Positions 47,625 through 51,785 of a stretch of 51,785 bases of DNA are shown piece by piece (within the stretch, counting starts at the first letter, position 1; each line of letters opens with the position of its first letter). A program made the translations under genes and the position numbers. Source of the DNA: Bacillota bacterium (GTDB taxonomy: Bacteria > Bacillota > Limnochordia > Darwinibacteriales > Darwinibacteriaceae). The stretch lies in assembly GCA_012521335.1 (NCBI GenBank), contig JAAYMM010000070.1:1-51785 (forward strand), given 5' to 3'. Below the pieces are notes generated by a model, which had not been told where the DNA came from, did no database searches, and was given only the letters and a program-made list of their open reading frames with translations.

Positions 47625-48383
47625 CTATTCAAGCCGGAGTCTCAGTTCCACCGGGCAGTGGTCACTGCCCAGCACCTGATCGTGGATGGCGGCATCCACC
47701 AGGTGCTCTTTAAAATCTGCGGACACCAGGAAGTAGTCGATTCTCCACCCGATGTTCCGCTCCCGCGCCTTGGCGAAATAGGCCCACCAGGTGTAGGCAT
47801 CGCGCCTGTCGGGATAGAAGTAGCGAAAGGTATCGATGAACCCTGCCTCAAGGAGCTCGCTGAACTTGGCGCGCTCTTCAGCTGTAAAGCCGGCGTTTTT
47901 GCGGTTGGAGTCGGGGTTCTTGAGATCGATCTCTTGATGGGCCACATTGAGATCCCCGCAGATGATCACAGGCTTTTCTTGGTTCAGCTCCCGCACGAAG
48001 GAGCGGAAGGCATCGTCCCAGACCATCCTGTAATCCAGGCGGGTCAGGCCCCGCTGGGAGTTGGGAGTGTACACATTGGTCAGGAAAAACTGGTCAAACT
48101 CCACAGTGAGCACCCGCCCTTCCCGATCATGCTCCTCCACACCCAGCCCACGGCGCACCTCAATCGGCTTGTGCTTGGTGAACACCGCAGTGCCTGAATA
48201 GCCCTTCTTTTCAGCGTGGTTCCAGTACTGCTCGTAGCCTGGCAGTTCCAACTCCAGCTGGCCTTCCTGCAGCCTGGTTTCCTGTACGCAGAAGATGTCC
48301 GCATCTATCTCTCGGAAGAAGTCCAAGAAGCCCTTGTTGAGGCAGGCTCTGAGACCGTTGACATTCCAGGATATGAGCTTCAT
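47625..48383 (-). CDS. exodeoxyribonuclease III
   Basis: MKLISWNVNGLRACLNKGF, DIFCVQETRLQEGQ, GDLNVAHQEIDLKNP, RNIGWRIDYFLVS, GSDHCPVEL; ATG 48383. Confidence 0.94.
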   Translation of the reverse strand: MKLISWNVNGLRACLNKGFLDFFREIDADIFCVQETRLQEGQLELELPGYEQYWNHAEKKGYSGTAVFTKHKPIEVRRGLGVEEHDREGRVLTVEFDQFFLTNVYTPNSQRGLTRLDYRMVWDDAFRSFVRELNQEKPVIICGDLNVAHQEIDLKNPDSNRKNAGFTAEERAKFSELLEAGFIDTFRYFYPDRRDAYTWWAYFAKARERNIGWRIDYFLVSADFKEHLVDAAIHDQVLGSDHCPVELRLRLE

Positions 48384-48556
48384 GCAATAACCTCCCACTG
48401 GCACAATTCTCTAGCGGTTACTAGGTTCCTGCCTGTTTCCCGAAAACAGGAGCGGAGAGGGAGGTGCCAGGGCACAAAAGAAGGAATAATGTCGTGGCAG
48501 GCAGAATTGACTTATCTTACACCTTAAGGAGATTTCTGGAGGAGGCAAGCAGGAAC

Positions 48557-49549
48557 ATGCTGATTTTAGTCACGGGGGGAACGGGCTACATCGGCAGCCA
48601 CACCTGTGTGGAACTGCTCAACAACGGCTGCGATGTCATTATCCTCGATAATCTGGTGAACAGCGAGCGGGAGGTTGTGGACCGCATCGCCAAAATCACG
48701 GGCAAGCGCCCCCTCTTTTACCAAGTGGACGCCACAGAGGCCGCCGCTGTGGACGCCGTTTTCTCAGCCCATCCCATCGACGGGGTGATTCACTTCGCCG
48801 GCCTGAAAGCGGTGGGCGAATCAGTGGAAAAGCCGCTAGCCTATTACAAAAACAACCTGCTGAGCACCATGGTGATCCTAGAGCACTGTGTGAAGTACGG
48901 CGTGCCGCGCTTTGTGTTCAGCTCTTCCGCTACCGTGTACGGGGAGAACGAAGTGCCCTTTGTGGAGACAATGGAGCTGAAGCCCCGCTCCAACCCCTAC
49001 GGTGAAACCAAGGCCATGTGTGAAAAGATCCTCAGCGATACCGCCAGCCGTAATCCAGAGATGTCTGTGGCCCTGCTGCGCTATTTCAACCCCGTAGGTG
49101 CCCACGAGAGCGGGCTGATTGGGGAAAAACCCCGGGGTGTGCCCAACAACCTCATGCCCTACGTGACCCAAGTGGCTAAAGGCCTGCTGCCGGAGCTGAG
49201 GGTGTTCGGCAGTGACTATCCCACGCCGGATGGAACTGGAGTCAGGGACTACATTCACGTTATGGATCTGGCGGAAGGCCATCTGGCGGCTCTGGAGAAG
49301 ATGGGCCGCGGAGTACACATTTACAACCTGGGTACCGGCCGGGGGACTTCGGTTCTGGAGCTGATCACCACCTTTGAACAAGTGAACAAGGTCAAGATCC
49401 CCTACAGAATAGTGGACCGGCGTCCAGGGGACGTAGCCGAGTGCTGGGCCGACGTGAGCAAAGCGAGGAGAGAACTGGGCTGGACAGCCAAGCGGGGCAT
49501 CGCCGAGATGTGCCGGGACGCCTGGCGCTTTGAGCAACTGCACGGTTAG
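48557..49549 (+). CDS. galE: UDP-glucose 4-epimerase
   Basis: MLILVTGGTGYIGSHTCVELLNNG, HFAGLKAVGESVEKPLAYYKNNL, SSSATVYGENE, NPYGETKAMCE; ATG 48557. Confidence 0.95.
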   Translation: MLILVTGGTGYIGSHTCVELLNNGCDVIILDNLVNSEREVVDRIAKITGKRPLFYQVDATEAAAVDAVFSAHPIDGVIHFAGLKAVGESVEKPLAYYKNNLLSTMVILEHCVKYGVPRFVFSSSATVYGENEVPFVETMELKPRSNPYGETKAMCEKILSDTASRNPEMSVALLRYFNPVGAHESGLIGEKPRGVPNNLMPYVTQVAKGLLPELRVFGSDYPTPDGTGVRDYIHVMDLAEGHLAALEKMGRGVHIYNLGTGRGTSVLELITTFEQVNKVKIPYRIVDRRPGDVAECWADVSKARRELGWTAKRGIAEMCRDAWRFEQLHG

Positions 49550-49597
49550 GGCGACGAGCAGATAGGGAACCGTTCATTTCATGGAGGTACAGCTGTG

Positions 49598-51304
49598 ATG
49601 AAAAGACGCCATTCCATACGCATGAAAGTCGTCGTGTTCCCCTTGGTCCTGGTCTTTCTGGCGGTCCTGCTTCTGAGCGTGATCAGCAACTACACGGCCT
49701 ACACCAGGACCATCGAGCAGAAACGCCTCGGGGGGTTGGCTGTGGCCCAGCAGATCCGCAAACGGCTGGTGGAAAACGCCAAGGCCTTACGGGCCCTGGA
49801 GGGCCTGCTGGAGGAAACGTCCCGCAGCACCGCCGATTTGGTGCAGGTACCAGGCGGAGAAGCTGGTGATCCGCACCTAGCCGATGTGGCGCAGAGACTT
49901 GTGGAGGTCCACGTCAACCAGGTTCAGGCTCTGCAGGAAGAGTATAGCTCCCAGCAACTGGTGGTGGATGCCACCAGCGGAGCGACTCTAAGCTATGCCT
50001 ATGTGTTTAACCCCCAAGGCGAGCTGGAGGCAGCCAGCCGAGTCGTGGAGCCCGGGCGTCTGCTCCAGGATGAGGCCAAGCGCAGTGCCTTGGAGAAACG
50101 GAGCAACTACCTTTCCCTGACCAACGATCCCCTCACGGGGGAACTTGTGTGGGATATCATGCTCCCTGCTTTTGTGGATGAAGAGTACGCGGGGGCAGTG
50201 AATGTGGGCGTCAACTTGGAGATTGTCAGCCGCACCATGCGCACTTCCATCGCGCTGACGGTGGCGGTGGCGGGAGCGACCTATGTGGTGCTGGCCTTAA
50301 CGCTCACCCTTACCGCTTCGCGTTTAGTGCGCTCCATCGAGGGAGTGGGTAGGCACATCAACCTGATCGGAGGGAAGGTTCTGCATCAGCAGGTGCCCGG
50401 AGCCTTACAGGGCAGGCAGGATGAAGTCGGCCTCATTGCCAGGGGGATCCAGGCTATGCAGGATGCCTTAAGCAGCGTTTTGACCCGGGTGCACGAGGCG
50501 GCCGCGGCTACTGCCCAGGCCAGCCAGGAGCTCTCCGCTTCCACCAACCAGGCCAGTGCCTCCATTGAAGAAGTGGCCGGGACGGCCAATCAGTTTGCCT
50601 CCACGGTGCAGTCCATGGGCAGCAATGTGGCAGATATGGTGCGGGCTGCGGAAGGGATTCACAAGTCGGCCAGTGAAGGCCAGGAGGTAGTGGGCAGGGC
50701 AGTCGCCCTGGCGGATCAACTGAGCGACGACATGGCCGAGCTGTCCCAGGCCGTGGCGCGGTTTGGCGAGCGTTCTCGGGAGATCGGCCAGATCGTGGAG
50801 GTGATCACTGCCATTGCCGACCAGACTAACCTTTTGGCCCTCAACGCAGCTATTGAGGCGGCGCGGGCCGGCGAGTACGGCCGCGGTTTTGCGGTGGTGG
50901 CGGAAGAAGTGCGCGAGCTGGCCGAGGAGGCCGCTGCCTCCAGCAAGCAGATTACAGAGCTGGTGCGTGCTATCCAGGGCGAAACGGAGCACACCGTGGC
51001 CGGGATCAAACGCACAGCTGCTGATGCGGAAGCGAGCGCGGGCGCGGTGGCGAGAAGCGGCGAACTGATGAGTTCCATTCTGGAGCAGATCGGGTCCATC
51101 ACCGGCACGATCAGGGAAGTATCCAAAGGGTTGGAGCTGATCAACGCTGGCAGCGAAGAGCTGGCCGCGGCCACGGAAGAGCAGTCGGCTTCCATGGCGA
51201 ACATCGCCTCGGCCGCGCAGGAGTTGAGCTTGATGTCTGAGCGCCTCCAGGAGTTGGTGCGGGAGTTTGAACTGAACGAACAGGATACCCAAGGAGAGAG
51301 TTGA
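49598..51304 (+). CDS. methyl-accepting chemotaxis protein
   Basis: N-terminal TM + extracytoplasmic domain + TM + HAMP-like region; signalling hairpin EVITAIADQTNLLALNAAIEAARAGEYGRGFAVVAEEVRELAEEA. Confidence 0.95.
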   Translation: MKRRHSIRMKVVVFPLVLVFLAVLLLSVISNYTAYTRTIEQKRLGGLAVAQQIRKRLVENAKALRALEGLLEETSRSTADLVQVPGGEAGDPHLADVAQRLVEVHVNQVQALQEEYSSQQLVVDATSGATLSYAYVFNPQGELEAASRVVEPGRLLQDEAKRSALEKRSNYLSLTNDPLTGELVWDIMLPAFVDEEYAGAVNVGVNLEIVSRTMRTSIALTVAVAGATYVVLALTLTLTASRLVRSIEGVGRHINLIGGKVLHQQVPGALQGRQDEVGLIARGIQAMQDALSSVLTRVHEAAAATAQASQELSASTNQASASIEEVAGTANQFASTVQSMGSNVADMVRAAEGIHKSASEGQEVVGRAVALADQLSDDMAELSQAVARFGERSREIGQIVEVITAIADQTNLLALNAAIEAARAGEYGRGFAVVAEEVRELAEEAAASSKQITELVRAIQGETEHTVAGIKRTAADAEASAGAVARSGELMSSILEQIGSITGTIREVSKGLELINAGSEELAAATEEQSASMANIASAAQELSLMSERLQELVREFELNEQDTQGES

Positions 51305-51475
51305 GGACGAAACGCCTGCTCCTTTACGAGGCCCCGGCGGATTACGCTCAGTATTGGCGTAGCCGCCCTCACAGGCCGGGAAGATGGGCGCGCTTATTAC
51401 AGCAGAGCCGACCGAGCTCTGTACCAAGCCAAAGAACTGGGGCGCAACCGGGTGGTTGTCGCCCGGAAAACCTGA
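51305..51475 (+). pseudogene. C-terminal remnant of a GGDEF (diguanylate cyclase) domain
   Basis: Frame-2 translation ITLSIGVAALTGREDGRAYYSRADRALYQAKELGRNRVVVARKT* from 51341; no upstream GGDEF core; not in the ORF track. Confidence 0.75.
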
Positions 51476-51489
51476 GCTGAAAAAACGAG

Positions 51490-51518
51490 CAGGTTCCGCA
51501 GGTGCACTGCGGAACCTG
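51490..51518. terminator. bidirectional hairpin terminator
   Basis: CAGGTTCCGCAG gtgca CTGCGGAACCTG, 12-bp perfect stem followed by TTTT. Confidence 0.8.
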
Positions 51519-51525
51519 TTTTCCG

Positions 51526-51747
51526 TTACTCCTCCGCCGAGGAGAGCCAGTCTTGTATGCTGCCCAGGTCTCTATAAGCAGAAGTCAGCAGTTCCACCAC
51601 CTCTGGATCCAGTCCCTGGGCCCGGAGCCCCTGGGCAAAGATGCCCACGGCTTTCCTGCGCTGCCAAAGCAGCCCAGGCCCCACCGAGACGGCCCTGCCC
51701 AGGGTCTTGCCGATCCCAGTGATCACCGAGAACGCCCCGCTCAGCAT
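51526..51747 (-). CDS. small hypothetical protein (73 aa)
   Basis: MLSGAFSVITGIGKTLGRAVSVGPGLLWQRRKAVGIF...; plausible composition, terminator after the stop. Confidence 0.5.
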   Translation of the reverse strand: MLSGAFSVITGIGKTLGRAVSVGPGLLWQRRKAVGIFAQGLRAQGLDPEVVELLTSAYRDLGSIQDWLSSAEE

Positions 51748-51785
51748 ATTCTTCCCTAGGAGTTGCTAAACTGCCTAGTCAGGGA

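Noticed and set aside
49392-49577. Antisense ORF within galE and its 3' end
   Set aside because: Short shadow ORF in Arg/Pro/Ser-rich frame, typical non-coding antisense composition.

Overview
This ~51.8 kb window looks like ordinary bacterial chromosome from a GC-rich Firmicutes-like organism (taxon inferred, not proven). I see no rRNA, tRNA, CRISPR array, transposase or phage module. In order, it carries: a DUF368 protein and a left-handed beta-helix protein; a Spo0B-like histidine kinase; an AlaX-type editing protein; a PAP2 phosphatase; a heterodimeric ABC exporter; tryptophanase; an M3 oligopeptidase; an aromatic amino-acid cluster (aroE-aroK fusion, aroA, aroC and a degenerate chorismate mutase/prephenate dehydratase/ACT protein); ilvE; an SDR gene with a long structured leader; a GMC/gluconate-2-dehydrogenase-like complex; a LacI / sugar ABC / GH65 operon; a lysine/glutamate 2,3-aminomutase whose residues indicate glutamate; a radical SAM protein; DUF1015-serA // serC; a cyclic-2,3-diphosphoglycerate-synthetase-like gene with an ornithine aminotransferase; GH13 plus a GPH symporter; an HD alarmone-hydrolase-like protein; SEC-C protein, exoIII, galE; and an MCP followed by an in-frame diguanylate cyclase remnant. 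The items most worth follow-up are: (i) an unidentified structured RNA behind a consensus sigma70 promoter at ~20329-20622; (ii) a promoter + terminator + coupled small ORF leader upstream of the glutamate 2,3-aminomutase gene (33041-33237); (iii) the proximity of genes for two unusual compatible solutes (beta-glutamate and cyclic diphosphoglycerate); (iv) sugar permeases with extra domains, one of them frameshifted; (v) a P-protein homologue that has lost its dehydratase and Phe-binding motifs; (vi) twin perfect LacI-type operators. All family calls come from reading the sequence; no database search was run.
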